DNA from: Flavobacteriales bacterium
GTDB taxonomy: Bacteria > Bacteroidota > Bacteroidia > Flavobacteriales_F > PHOS-HE28
Length of the DNA stretch: 64,000 nucleotides
NCBI GenBank assembly: GCA_020635655.1
Contig: JACJZI010000008.1
Coordinates: forward strand, 124,001-188,000
Direction of reading: 5' to 3'
Shown: one piece after another, positions 7,527-15,914 of the stretch
How positions within the stretch are numbered: position 1 is the stretch's first letter
Layout of the letters: each line of letters starts with the position of its first letter
Notes under the pieces: generated by a model
Seen by the model: the letters and a program-made list of their open reading frames with translations, nothing else
Told to the model about the DNA's origin: nothing
Databases searched by the model: none
Translations under genes and position numbers: made by a program

Positions 7527-10187
7527 ATGCCAGTTCTTCGCCAGTCAAAGAGGTCCGTGCTTTCGATCCTGGTCGCGTTGTGCGCGCCCTTGGTGGTCCC
7601 CGCCCAGCTTGTTGTCAACAACACCATGACACCGGCCCAACTGCTTCAGAACGTGCTGCTGGGTGGAGGCGTGACCGTATCGAACATCACCTTCAACGGC
7701 ATGTCGGCCAATACGCTCAACACGCAGATCGCGGAGTTCGATGGTACGAACACGACCGTTGGGATCGGTCATGGGATCATCATGGCAACGGGTGACGCGG
7801 ATGAGGCCATCGGCCCGAACGATCAATCCGGCATTGCCGCCGGGGGAAATACGGCCCTCGGAGATCCGGACCTGCTGGCTCTTGCCCAGGCCACGGGCAA
7901 TGCACCGGTCAATGATATCAATGACGCCGCTGTCCTGGAATTCGATTTCATTCCGACAGGTGATTCCTTGAAATTCGACTTTGTGTTCGCATCGGACGAG
8001 TACCTGGAGTATGTGCAGAGCTATAATGATGTTTTCGGATTCTTTCTCAGTGGACCGGGTATCTCAGGTCCGTACACGAATGGCGCCGACAACATCGCGT
8101 TGGTGCCGAACACCGCACTACCCGTTGCTATCAGCACAGTGAACGATATCAGCAATTCAGCATACTATGTGGACAACGGCGACGGCTTCACCGCGCCGTT
8201 CAATGTGGATCCGCAGTATATCCAATACGATGGGATGACGGTGATCCTGACGGCGCGCGCGCAGGTGCAGTGCGGGCAGACCTATCATATCAAGCTGGCC
8301 ATCGGTGATGCCAATGACAATGCGGTGGATAGCGGGGTCTTCCTCAAGGCGGGGAGCTTTGTCAGCACAGGCCAGGTGGCGCCGGAGCTCACCAGCGGAG
8401 TGCTGCTGAACGATTCCACCATGTTGGAGGGTTGCGGCCTGGTCGATTTCACCTTCCATCGCCTCGGTGATACCACCAACACGGATACCATCAATATCGT
8501 CTATGGCGGTACCGCCACCCCGGGAGTGGACTTCACCCCCGTGTTGCCCAACCAGCTGATCTTCTATCCAGGCGATACGGCCATCCCCTATTTCCTCAAT
8601 GTGCCGCTCGATGCCGACGGCCTGGAAACACTTGAGATCCATATCAACCAGTTGATCCAATGCGCGGGACAGTATGTCCAGAGCGACTATACGTTCTACA
8701 TCGATTCCCCTCCTCCCTTGAACGTCGTGGCGAACGACATCGCCAGCGACTGCAACCTCACCGAGCTCCTTGCGCCCCAGGTCACAGGAGGAAGTGGAAT
8801 CTATCACTATCTCTGGAGCACAGGTGACACCACACCCACCATTTCCGTTTCGCCCGGGGTGACCACCACGTATACCTTGAACGTGAGCGATACGTGCAGT
8901 GTGGTCCCGGTCGATGCCTCCATCGAGGTCAGCGTACCGGTCTATCCACCGCTCGATCTGACACTGACGCCGGATACCGCCGTACCCTGTCTGGGCAATG
9001 CCGACCTGACCACCGTGGACCTCACGGGTGGGAACGGGGCCTATGATTACGAATGGCAGAGCGGAGGAACAGTGCTTGGAACGACGAACACATTGAACGT
9101 GCCCGCGGACGTGCCGACGTATTACGCATTGACCGTGACCGATGGCTGTGGATCGGTGGTCGTCGATTCCGTGCTGGTCACCACTGCTCCCTTGCCGGAT
9201 ATCGTCATCACGACCAGTGGTGACGTTACGGTGGTATGTCCCGGTGACACCACCGAACTGTCCATCCTGAACACCTCCGGGGGCAATGGCGTCTATACCT
9301 ACAACTGGACCGACGGACAGGGCAACGTGGTCAGCACGGGAACGAGCGTGGAAGTGCCGGTGCCGGCAGACAACTTGTATACGGTCACTGTGGCCGACCA
9401 ATGCGGGTATACGAGCGACACCACGGTGGCGACCCTGCTCCCGCACTACGACCCGTTCCATCTGACACTGACCCCGGATACCGTGATCTGCTTTGGTGAT
9501 TCCATCCAGCTGGCCGCGCAGGTCACGGGCGAATCGGGCATCTATCGGATCGATTGGCTCGGACAGGACCATACAGACCCCTTGCTATCGGTCGGACCAC
9601 AGCAGGAGACCACCTACGCGGTGTCCATCACTGATGTCTGTGGTGCGGTGATCGGCGGAGAGGTGACCGTGGAGGTGGAACCCACCACGGCCGAGATCGT
9701 GGCGACCAGTCAAGGCCAGGATGATTGGTACCTGCAAGGGGCGGCCTACCCCGTTCCGGAGTTCTACTATTGGTCCCTGGGCGATGGCACCAAAGCACAT
9801 GGCAAGGAAGTGTACCATAGCTATCTCGACCTCGATGAGCATTGGGTCCACCTGACCACCGTCTCACTGAACGGATGCAAAGCCGTGGATTCATTGCTGC
9901 TCATGCCACCCGCCCACCTGTACTTCCCCAATGCGTTCACTCCGGATGGGGACGGTGTCAATGACCTGTTCGGGCCCGTTGGCCATTACATCGAACACTT
10001 CGAAATGCGCATATTCGATCGTTGGGGCGAAATGATCTACGAGACAGAGGATTTCGACCAGCCTTGGGATGGCAGCGTGAATGGTGGGGGCATTGCCCAG
10101 TCCGGGGTCTATGTTTACAAGTACAAGGCGGAAGGCCATTTGTTCCCGTCCGTGGAAGCATACGGGCATGTGACCCTGGTCAAGTGA
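7527..10187 (+). CDS. Choice-of-anchor L surface protein with T9SS type B C-terminal domain
   Basis: 886 residues from ATG 7527, where a signal peptide begins (RSVLSILVALCAPLVVPAQ). Residues about 25-290 are a choice-of-anchor L domain, with NVLLGGGVTVSNITF, DAAVLEFDFIPTGD, FVFASDEYLEY and FGFFLSGPGISGPY. A central region of about 450 residues holds several beta-sandwich repeats of the SprB/PKD-like style (GGSGIYHYLWSTGDTTPT, GGNGVYTYNWTDGQG). The end is the gliding motility-associated C-terminal domain: FPNAFTPDGDGVNDLF through FDRWGEMIYE, DQPWDG and GVYVYKYK. This predicts export by T9SS and surface attachment or release. Adhesion is a plausible role but not shown. A shorter paralogue follows 26 bases downstream. 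Confidence 0.92.
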   Translation: MPVLRQSKRSVLSILVALCAPLVVPAQLVVNNTMTPAQLLQNVLLGGGVTVSNITFNGMSANTLNTQIAEFDGTNTTVGIGHGIIMATGDADEAIGPNDQSGIAAGGNTALGDPDLLALAQATGNAPVNDINDAAVLEFDFIPTGDSLKFDFVFASDEYLEYVQSYNDVFGFFLSGPGISGPYTNGADNIALVPNTALPVAISTVNDISNSAYYVDNGDGFTAPFNVDPQYIQYDGMTVILTARAQVQCGQTYHIKLAIGDANDNAVDSGVFLKAGSFVSTGQVAPELTSGVLLNDSTMLEGCGLVDFTFHRLGDTTNTDTINIVYGGTATPGVDFTPVLPNQLIFYPGDTAIPYFLNVPLDADGLETLEIHINQLIQCAGQYVQSDYTFYIDSPPPLNVVANDIASDCNLTELLAPQVTGGSGIYHYLWSTGDTTPTISVSPGVTTTYTLNVSDTCSVVPVDASIEVSVPVYPPLDLTLTPDTAVPCLGNADLTTVDLTGGNGAYDYEWQSGGTVLGTTNTLNVPADVPTYYALTVTDGCGSVVVDSVLVTTAPLPDIVITTSGDVTVVCPGDTTELSILNTSGGNGVYTYNWTDGQGNVVSTGTSVEVPVPADNLYTVTVADQCGYTSDTTVATLLPHYDPFHLTLTPDTVICFGDSIQLAAQVTGESGIYRIDWLGQDHTDPLLSVGPQQETTYAVSITDVCGAVIGGEVTVEVEPTTAEIVATSQGQDDWYLQGAAYPVPEFYYWSLGDGTKAHGKEVYHSYLDLDEHWVHLTTVSLNGCKAVDSLLLMPPAHLYFPNAFTPDGDGVNDLFGPVGHYIEHFEMRIFDRWGEMIYETEDFDQPWDGSVNGGGIAQSGVYVYKYKAEGHLFPSVEAYGHVTLVK

Positions 10188-10213
10188 CGGGTATTCATCA
10201 TCAGACCTGCAAC

Positions 10214-11860
10214 ATGAAAGGAAGGGACCGTTCCTGGCTCTTGGCGTTCGCCTGTGCGTTGGCCGTAGCACCGGCACATCTGCGGGCGCAGCTGGTCGTG
10301 GACAACACGATCACCGTGGCCGATCTCGTACAGAACGTGTTGTTGGGCGGTGGGGTCACCGTCAGTAACATCACGTTCAATGGACAGCCGGCGAACCAGG
10401 CCAACATCCAGATCGGCAGCTTCGATGGGACGAACTGCAACGTGGGCATGAACAACGGGATCATGCTATCCTCCGGCGATATCCATGTGGCCTTGGGCCC
10501 GAACAATGACGGAGGCGATACCGAACCGGCAGGTGGCATTGGCGGACCAGGCGACCCCGACCTGGACCAGGCGAGCAACTCCAACACCCACGATGCGGCC
10601 GTGCTCGAGTTCGACTTCATCCCTTCCGGGGACTCGCTCAGCTTCAACTACGTGTTCGCCAGTGAGGAGTATCTCGAGTTCGTGGGCCTGGGCTTCAACG
10701 ATGTGTTCGGCTTCTTCCTGAGCGGTCCGGGTATTTCCGGACCCTATTCCAACAATGCGGCCAACATTGCCCTGATCCCGAACACCACAACGCCGGTCAG
10801 CATCGACAATGTCAATGATCTGTCCAATCCAAGCTATTACGTGGACAATGGGGATGGCATCACTCCGCCATACAATACCGATCCGAGCTATATCCAGTTC
10901 GATGGCCTTACCACTGTTCTGACCGCCTTCTCCCTGGTCCAATGCGGGCAACCTTACCACATCAAGATCGCCATCGCGGATGCAGGTGACGCGATCTTGG
11001 ACAGCGGAGTGTTCATCGAGGGTGGAAGCTTCACCTCGCCGAACGCGATCCAATTGCAGATCGTGACGGCCAGTGCGGATGGGACCCTCACCGAGGGATG
11101 CAGTGACGCCACGTTCATCATTTCCAGGCCGGGCGACCAGGACAGCTTGGAGGTCTCGGTGACCGTGTCCGGTTCAGCCACCAACGGGACCGACTACACC
11201 AGCATACCCTCGGTCATCACCATTCCCGAAGGACAGGATTCGGTCTCCTTCCCGGTTCAGGCATTCGATGACGGCATCGCGGAAGGGCAGGAGGAGATCG
11301 TGCTCACTGCGACATTCGTGAACACCTGCGGTGATACCTCCATCAGCATGGCAACGGTGCCCATCGTCGACTATGTGCCCATCGACCTGACCTCGGAGAA
11401 CCTCTCCTTGCAATGTGATCAGGATTCCGTGCCCATATCGGTGCAGGCCACCGGCGGATATGGCGCGCTGAGCTATCAATGGAGCAATGGCAGCTCAACG
11501 AACATGATCCATGTTCCGGGCATGGCCGACGGCTCCTACGTGGTGCATGTATCCGATGATTGCGCGCATGATGTCGCACGTACGGTGATCGTGGATTCCA
11601 ATTGTGAGGTCGTGGTGCCGAACGTGTTCAGCCCGAACAACGACGGATCCAACGATGTGTTCGAGATCGCAGGGATCGAGGGGACCTCCAATCGGGTCCG
11701 GATCTACAACCGCTGGGGACAGGTGATCTACGAGCAGCAGAATTACAAGAACAATTGGGACGCACGCGACGTGAACGATGGCACCTATTACTATGAGGTG
11801 CTCGTGGATGGAAAGGACCCGCTTATCGGGGCGCTCACGATCGTCGGTCACCGGCACTAG
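10214..11860 (+). CDS. Second choice-of-anchor L surface protein with Calx-beta-like domain and T9SS type B signal
   Basis: 548 residues from ATG 10214; the frame extends upstream, but only this start gives a signal peptide (WLLAFACALAVAPAHLRAQ). The anchor-L domain closely resembles the neighbour (NVLLGGGVTVSNITF is identical), while codons differ widely, indicating an old duplication. It is followed by a Calx-beta-like stretch (EGCSDATFIISRPGD, GSATNGTDYTSIPSV, DDGIAEGQEEIVLTA), one SprB-like repeat (ATGGYGALSYQWSNGSS) and a type B C-terminal domain (VPNVFSPNNDGSNDVF, IYNRWGQVIYE). Probably T9SS-exported and co-transcribed with the larger paralogue. Its stop codon overlaps that of gpmI in the palindrome CTAG. 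Confidence 0.92.
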   Translation: MKGRDRSWLLAFACALAVAPAHLRAQLVVDNTITVADLVQNVLLGGGVTVSNITFNGQPANQANIQIGSFDGTNCNVGMNNGIMLSSGDIHVALGPNNDGGDTEPAGGIGGPGDPDLDQASNSNTHDAAVLEFDFIPSGDSLSFNYVFASEEYLEFVGLGFNDVFGFFLSGPGISGPYSNNAANIALIPNTTTPVSIDNVNDLSNPSYYVDNGDGITPPYNTDPSYIQFDGLTTVLTAFSLVQCGQPYHIKIAIADAGDAILDSGVFIEGGSFTSPNAIQLQIVTASADGTLTEGCSDATFIISRPGDQDSLEVSVTVSGSATNGTDYTSIPSVITIPEGQDSVSFPVQAFDDGIAEGQEEIVLTATFVNTCGDTSISMATVPIVDYVPIDLTSENLSLQCDQDSVPISVQATGGYGALSYQWSNGSSTNMIHVPGMADGSYVVHVSDDCAHDVARTVIVDSNCEVVVPNVFSPNNDGSNDVFEIAGIEGTSNRVRIYNRWGQVIYEQQNYKNNWDARDVNDGTYYYEVLVDGKDPLIGALTIVGHRH

Positions 11861-13389
11861 GCAGGCCGGACCAGGACCTTGCCCGTCATTTCCGCGGGTC
11901 TGTCGAGCCCCATGATCCGAAGGACCGTTGGGGCCACGTCGGCCAGGATGCCGTCCTGTATGGTCCACTTCCGATCGTCCAGGACGATCAAGGGCACCGG
12001 ATTGGTGCTGTGGGCCGTATTGGGCGTGCCATCCGCGTTCCGGGCCTGGTCCGCATTGCCATGGTCGGCGATGATGACGAATGAATAGCCCATCGCCCGC
12101 CCGGTCTCGACCACGCGCTGTGTGCATCGGTCGATGGTCTCCACGGCCTTGATGATCGCCGGAAAGACCCCGGTATGACCGACCATGTCCGGATTCGCGA
12201 AGTTGAGCACCACAAGGTCCACATCGCCGCTGTTCAGCACATCGATCACTGCTTCGGTCACACCTTCGGCGCTCATCTCAGGCTGCAGATCGTAGGTGGC
12301 CACTTTCGGGGAGGGTATCATGATCCGCTCCTCGCCGACGAAAGGTGTCTCACGGCCACCATTGAAGAAGTAGGTCACGTGCGGGTATTTCTCCGTCTCG
12401 GCGATCCGGAGTTGCCGAAGACCGGCTTTTGAAATGACCTCGCCCAGGGTCATCGGAAGACCCTCCTTCCGCAGGACCACCTCCACGTTCCTGTACGTGG
12501 GATCATACTCGGTCATGGTCACATAATGCAGCGCGAGCGGTTCCATTCCCTGTTCGGGGAAGGCCTGCTGCGTGAGGGCCATGGTGATCTCCCGGCAGCG
12601 GTCGGTGCGGAAGTTGAAACAGATCACCACGTCGCCTGGTCGGATCGTCGCAACGGGATTGTCGTGGGGATCGACCACGACATGCGGTAGGATGAACTCG
12701 TCGGTGATCCCCTTCGCGTAGCTGTCGACATACGCTTCCCGTGCATCACGGACCGCCGTTCCCCTGCCATGGACCAGAAGGTCGTAGGCCCTGCGGATCC
12801 GTTCCCAGCGCTTGTCGCGGTCCATCGCGTAGTACCGGCCCACCACGGTGGCCACACGGACCGGCAACCCGGACACCGCTTTCATGAATTCCTCATAGTA
12901 GCCGAGCCCGCTGCGCGGGTCCGCATCCCTTCCATCAGTGAACGCGTGTATGAACTGGTGCGTGACGCCGGCGCGGTGGGCCATGGCACAGAGCGCCGCC
13001 AGATGGTCCTGATGGGAGTGCACGCCACCCTTGCTGAGCAGACCGATGAAATGCAGGCGACCTTCATTCGACCGGGCCTTCTCGAATGCTTCCTGGAGGA
13101 CCTTGTTCCGCTCCAGCGAGCCCTCTTCGATCGCTTTTCCGATCCGGGCCAGTTCCTGATGGACCACGCGCCCCGCGCCGATGTTCAGATGGCCCACCTC
13201 GCTGTTCCCCATTTGACCGGGGGGAAGTCCGACATGTTCGCCATCGGTGCGCAGATGTGCGTGGGGCATATCACACATCAGGTGGTCCATGAACGGCGTG
13301 TCCGCCTGTGCGATCGCATCCGACCGGTCACCTGCCCCGAGGCCCCATCCATCCAGGACCACGAGGACCAACTTGTGACGTTCGTTCAT
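11857..13389 (-). CDS. gpmI: 2,3-bisphosphoglycerate-independent phosphoglycerate mutase
   Basis: 510 residues, the usual length. It interconverts 3- and 2-phosphoglycerate in glycolysis and gluconeogenesis using two Mn ions and a phosphoserine. Visible motifs are VLVVLDGWGLG (metal Asp), GQMGNSEVGHLNIGAGR (catalytic Ser), HSHQDHLAALCAMA, FTDGRDADPRSG, CFNFRTDRCRE, NGGRETPFVGEER and IADHGNADQ. The start overlaps the histidine kinase stop by four bases (ATGA). A strong TATCTTTG element lies 22 bases upstream inside the kinase gene, so gpmI can also be expressed alone. Confidence 0.97.
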   Translation of the reverse strand: MNERHKLVLVVLDGWGLGAGDRSDAIAQADTPFMDHLMCDMPHAHLRTDGEHVGLPPGQMGNSEVGHLNIGAGRVVHQELARIGKAIEEGSLERNKVLQEAFEKARSNEGRLHFIGLLSKGGVHSHQDHLAALCAMAHRAGVTHQFIHAFTDGRDADPRSGLGYYEEFMKAVSGLPVRVATVVGRYYAMDRDKRWERIRRAYDLLVHGRGTAVRDAREAYVDSYAKGITDEFILPHVVVDPHDNPVATIRPGDVVICFNFRTDRCREITMALTQQAFPEQGMEPLALHYVTMTEYDPTYRNVEVVLRKEGLPMTLGEVISKAGLRQLRIAETEKYPHVTYFFNGGRETPFVGEERIMIPSPKVATYDLQPEMSAEGVTEAVIDVLNSGDVDLVVLNFANPDMVGHTGVFPAIIKAVETIDRCTQRVVETGRAMGYSFVIIADHGNADQARNADGTPNTAHSTNPVPLIVLDDRKWTIQDGILADVAPTVLRIMGLDRPAEMTGKVLVRPA

Positions 13390-14333
13390 GCAGAAAGCGG
13401 AAAGGAGGCGGCAAAGATAGACCCACCCCCAGCCCGATCACGATAGTACAGGTCACCGCCCAGGCGTCGGGCCAACTGCCGCGCGATATACAGTCCCAGT
13501 CCCGTGCCCGTGGCTCCACGCGTTTCTTCGGGACCACCCCGATGGAACAAGGTGAATATCCGCTCACGCTCTTCCGGGGCCACACCCGTTCCTCGGTCGC
13601 AAACCTGGATCTCCCAGCGGTCCGTGAGGATCATCAGTTCCAACTCCACGACCCCCTCGCGCGGGCCATATTTGATCGCATTCTCGACCAGGTTGTCCAC
13701 AATGCTGGTCACGGCCAGAGGGTCCGTCCTGATCATCGCATGCGTTGGTCCGGTGTAGTGGACAGCGTGCGGTCCACCTGAGGCCTTGGCGACACGATCG
13801 CCCAGCAGACCGGCCAGGTCGACCAGGGTCTCTTGGAGCGGGATCCGCCCTTCGGCCGATCGGAGCGCTGTAAGGACCTTTTCCGTGAGCGCGCCCAGCC
13901 GGTCCAGGTCGTCCACGGCCTGGTGCAACAGCTCGCCACGTTGTTCAATGTTCAGGCCATCCCTGTCCATGGTCTGCAATTGAAGCTTCGCACTGGCGAT
14001 CGGCGTGCGCAGCTCGTGGGTGACGGCCAGAAGGAAATTCCGCTGTGCGCGGGCAAGGGACAATTCCCGCCGGATCGTGCGATAGGTCAGCACGATGGCG
14101 ATCAGCACCAGGACCAGGAACACACCACCCTCACCGAGCACCATCAAAAGGGTCTTCCGTGCGTGCCCCTCCACCGCACCGGGATACTGCGGTCTCAATT
14201 GGAACGCTTCGATCAACGACTCCAGCTCCCGGTCCTTGCGGATGAGCAGGTATGCCCACCAGATCGACTGGAGCACCATATACACGGCCAGCGCCCCGAA
14301 GACCAGAATCGTCCGCCTATGTTCACGGGTCAT
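13386..14333 (-). CDS. Two-TM sensor histidine kinase without a neighbouring response regulator
   Basis: 315 residues from ATG 14333. The open frame extends to 14705 but that part is antisense to the HD gene. Two membrane helices (about 8-31 and 61-85) flank a short periplasmic loop of about 30 residues. The HisKA box is LLAVTHELRTPIASAK with His106. The ATPase domain has an N-box NLVENAIKYGP, a G1 box DRGTGVAPEE, an F-box near RIFTLFHRGG and a G2 box GTGLGLYIARQLA. No response regulator gene is adjacent, so the partner is unknown. It overlaps gpmI by ATGA. TACTTTCG eight bases before the ATG is the likely promoter. Confidence 0.92.
   Translation of the reverse strand: MTREHRRTILVFGALAVYMVLQSIWWAYLLIRKDRELESLIEAFQLRPQYPGAVEGHARKTLLMVLGEGGVFLVLVLIAIVLTYRTIRRELSLARAQRNFLLAVTHELRTPIASAKLQLQTMDRDGLNIEQRGELLHQAVDDLDRLGALTEKVLTALRSAEGRIPLQETLVDLAGLLGDRVAKASGGPHAVHYTGPTHAMIRTDPLAVTSIVDNLVENAIKYGPREGVVELELMILTDRWEIQVCDRGTGVAPEERERIFTLFHRGGPEETRGATGTGLGLYIARQLARRLGGDLYYRDRAGGGSIFAASFPLSA
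13412..13419 (-). promoter_or_regulatory. Internal gpmI promoter element (TATCTTTG)
   Basis: A perfect TAnnTTTG followed by CCGCC lies within the last codons of the histidine kinase gene and 22 bases before the gpmI ATG. Confidence 0.6.
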
Positions 14334-14341
14334 CCCGACAC

Positions 14342-14349
14342 CGAAAGTA
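14342..14349 (-). promoter_or_regulatory. Histidine kinase promoter element (TACTTTCG)
   Basis: One mismatch from TAnnTTTG, ending eight bases before the ATG at 14333. It is back to back with the HD-gene promoter. Confidence 0.5.
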
Positions 14350-14375
14350 GGGAGGAGGGCCATGGGGCGACTGCT

Positions 14376-14383
14376 TATCTTGC
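14376..14383 (+). promoter_or_regulatory. Candidate HD-gene promoter element (TATCTTGC)
   Basis: TATCTTGC is two mismatches from TAnnTTTG and ends eight bases before the ATG at 14392. If it is used, the earlier ATG at 14362 cannot be the start. Confidence 0.4.
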
Positions 14384-14391
14384 CCGCCACC

Positions 14392-14979
14392 ATGGACCTG
14401 CAAGGCGCTAAAGGAAGGATCCTCGTCAAGTTGCGCGATGAACTGCCCCCGGAAAGGACGTACCACAGCCTTTGGCATACGCTGGACGTGTACGCCAGCG
14501 CGATCGACATCGCCGAACAGGAGAACGTCACGGGGGATGACCTGGTCCTGTTGAAGACAGCAGCGCTTTTCCATGATTCCGGTTTCACGGAACAGGACCA
14601 TGACCACGAGGAGGCCGGTTGCCGGATCGCCCGCGTCATGCTTCCGGACCATGGGTACGGGAAGGACCAGATCGAACGGATATGTGCCATGATCCTGGCC
14701 ACCAAGGTGCCACAGACCCCCAGGGACCGTTTGTCGGAGATCCTCTGTGATGCGGACCTTGACTATCTGGGCCGGTCCGATTTCTGGTCGGTCGGTCGCA
14801 CGCTTTTCAATGAAATGCGCGCTTTCGGGACGCTGCGGACGGAGCAGGAATGGAACCAATTGCAGGAGAGGTTCCTCGAGAGGCATCATTATTTCACCGC
14901 AAGCACCCGCCGGGCCCGGGAAAGGGACAAGCAGAAGCACTTGGATGAGGTGCGGGCCTGGTTGAAGGAGAACCCATGA
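14392..14979 (+). CDS. HD-domain protein (putative metal-dependent phosphohydrolase)
   Basis: 195 residues from ATG 14392. HD metal-binding motif residues are visible: His25/His29 in TYHSLWHTLDVY, the His-Asp pair in TAALFHDSGF (about 61-62) and a later Asp in LCDADLDYLG. Members of this family are small cytosolic predicted hydrolases of phosphorylated nucleotides; the substrate is unknown here. Start choice: an ATG at 14362 has a purine-rich GGAGGAGG upstream, but the promoter element at 14376 lies after it, favouring 14392. A bidirectional hairpin terminator follows 18 bases after the stop. Confidence 0.85.
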   Translation: MDLQGAKGRILVKLRDELPPERTYHSLWHTLDVYASAIDIAEQENVTGDDLVLLKTAALFHDSGFTEQDHDHEEAGCRIARVMLPDHGYGKDQIERICAMILATKVPQTPRDRLSEILCDADLDYLGRSDFWSVGRTLFNEMRAFGTLRTEQEWNQLQERFLERHHYFTASTRRARERDKQKHLDEVRAWLKENP

Positions 14980-14996
14980 GCGGTGACCATTGCACA

Positions 14997-15019
14997 AAAG
15001 CCCCGGTGACCGGGGCTTT
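14997..15019. terminator. Bidirectional terminator between the HD gene and tRNA-Phe
   Basis: AAAGCCCCGG and CCGGGGCTTT form a ten-base stem with a TGA loop. It ends with TTT on both strands, so it can stop the HD transcript on the plus strand and the tRNA-Phe transcript on the minus strand. Confidence 0.8.
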
Positions 15020-15023
15020 CGGG

Positions 15024-15096
<73 letters not shown>

Positions 15097-15149
15097 CTGG
15101 TGGTCCCTCCAGGGTGTCGCTTTGCGGCGGCCGCCCGGGGAAGGGGGCG

Positions 15150-15157
15150 CAAATATA
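15150..15157 (-). promoter_or_regulatory. tRNA-Phe promoter element (TATATTTG)
   Basis: A perfect TAnnTTTG on the minus strand, 53 bases upstream of the mature tRNA 5' end. The precursor would carry a leader of about 48 bases. Confidence 0.6.
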
Positions 15158-15173
15158 GAAGCTTCGACCGACC

Positions 15174-15914
15174 GTGGAAGAAGGACGTATCGACCTGGTC
15201 GTGGACGTGGGCAACTCGCGCATCAAGGCGGCTGTCTTCCGCGGTCATCGCGTATTGGGCACGATGACCGCGGACCGTCAGCAGATGTTCGATGCCGATG
15301 TGCTCCTGCAGGGGCGGCATCCGGCGGGCATCGTGCTGGCGTCCGTGGGTGGGCCCACAGTGCCGCTTGTCGAACGTCTCCGATCATGGGGGGTCGTCCG
15401 AACGATCACCGGATCATCACCCGCCCCCATCCCCGTGGCCTACCGCTCCACGGCAAGTCTCGGTGTGGACCGGCTGGCCAACGCCGTTGCGGCCGCGGCC
15501 CTGTTCCCTGGACGGCCCATGCTGGCGATCGACATTGGAACGTGCATCACCTATGACCTGGTGCTGCCGGACCAAGGCTTCGTAGGCGGAGCGATCGCCC
15601 CTGGACCGACCATGCGGGCAAGGTCGATGCATCAGGACAGTGCGACACTTCCCGAGGTGGACCCCGATCCGGAGGTGCCTGCCATCGGGCGGGATACACG
15701 GGAATGCCTGGCAGCAGGCGTGTTCCATGGCATTGTGCATGAATTGCGTGGCATGATCGAAGAACGTCGGCAACATGCACCGGACCTGGGCGTTGTGCTC
15801 ACGGGCGGGGCGGCCCCGCCCTTCGTCAACGCCCTGAAAAGTGGCATCTTTGCGGATCCTTTGCTGACCCTTCGCGGCCTGCATGCCCTTCATCTCCACA
15901 ATCCGGTCCCGTAG
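15174..15914 (+). CDS. coaX: Type III pantothenate kinase
   Basis: 246 residues, GTG start. It phosphorylates pantothenate in the first step of coenzyme A synthesis. Family motifs: VVDVGNSRIKAAVF (phosphate 1), TASLGVDRLANAVAAA (pantothenate site, with the G-x-DR motif) and IDIGTCITYDLV (phosphate 2), then GGAIAPGPTMRARSMH and VVLTGGAAPP. The length matches CoaX. It opens a plus-strand run continuing through an outer-membrane protein, a TPR protein and lptC; the next gene starts 32 bases inside its 3' end. No ATG lies near the conserved N-terminal strand, so GTG is the best start. Confidence 0.94.
   Translation: MEEGRIDLVVDVGNSRIKAAVFRGHRVLGTMTADRQQMFDADVLLQGRHPAGIVLASVGGPTVPLVERLRSWGVVRTITGSSPAPIPVAYRSTASLGVDRLANAVAAAALFPGRPMLAIDIGTCITYDLVLPDQGFVGGAIAPGPTMRARSMHQDSATLPEVDPDPEVPAIGRDTRECLAAGVFHGIVHELRGMIEERRQHAPDLGVVLTGGAAPPFVNALKSGIFADPLLTLRGLHALHLHNPVP

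Noticed and set aside
14334..14705. N-terminal extension of the histidine kinase frame
   Set aside because: It is antisense to the HD gene and would precede a promoter-like element and the first membrane helix.
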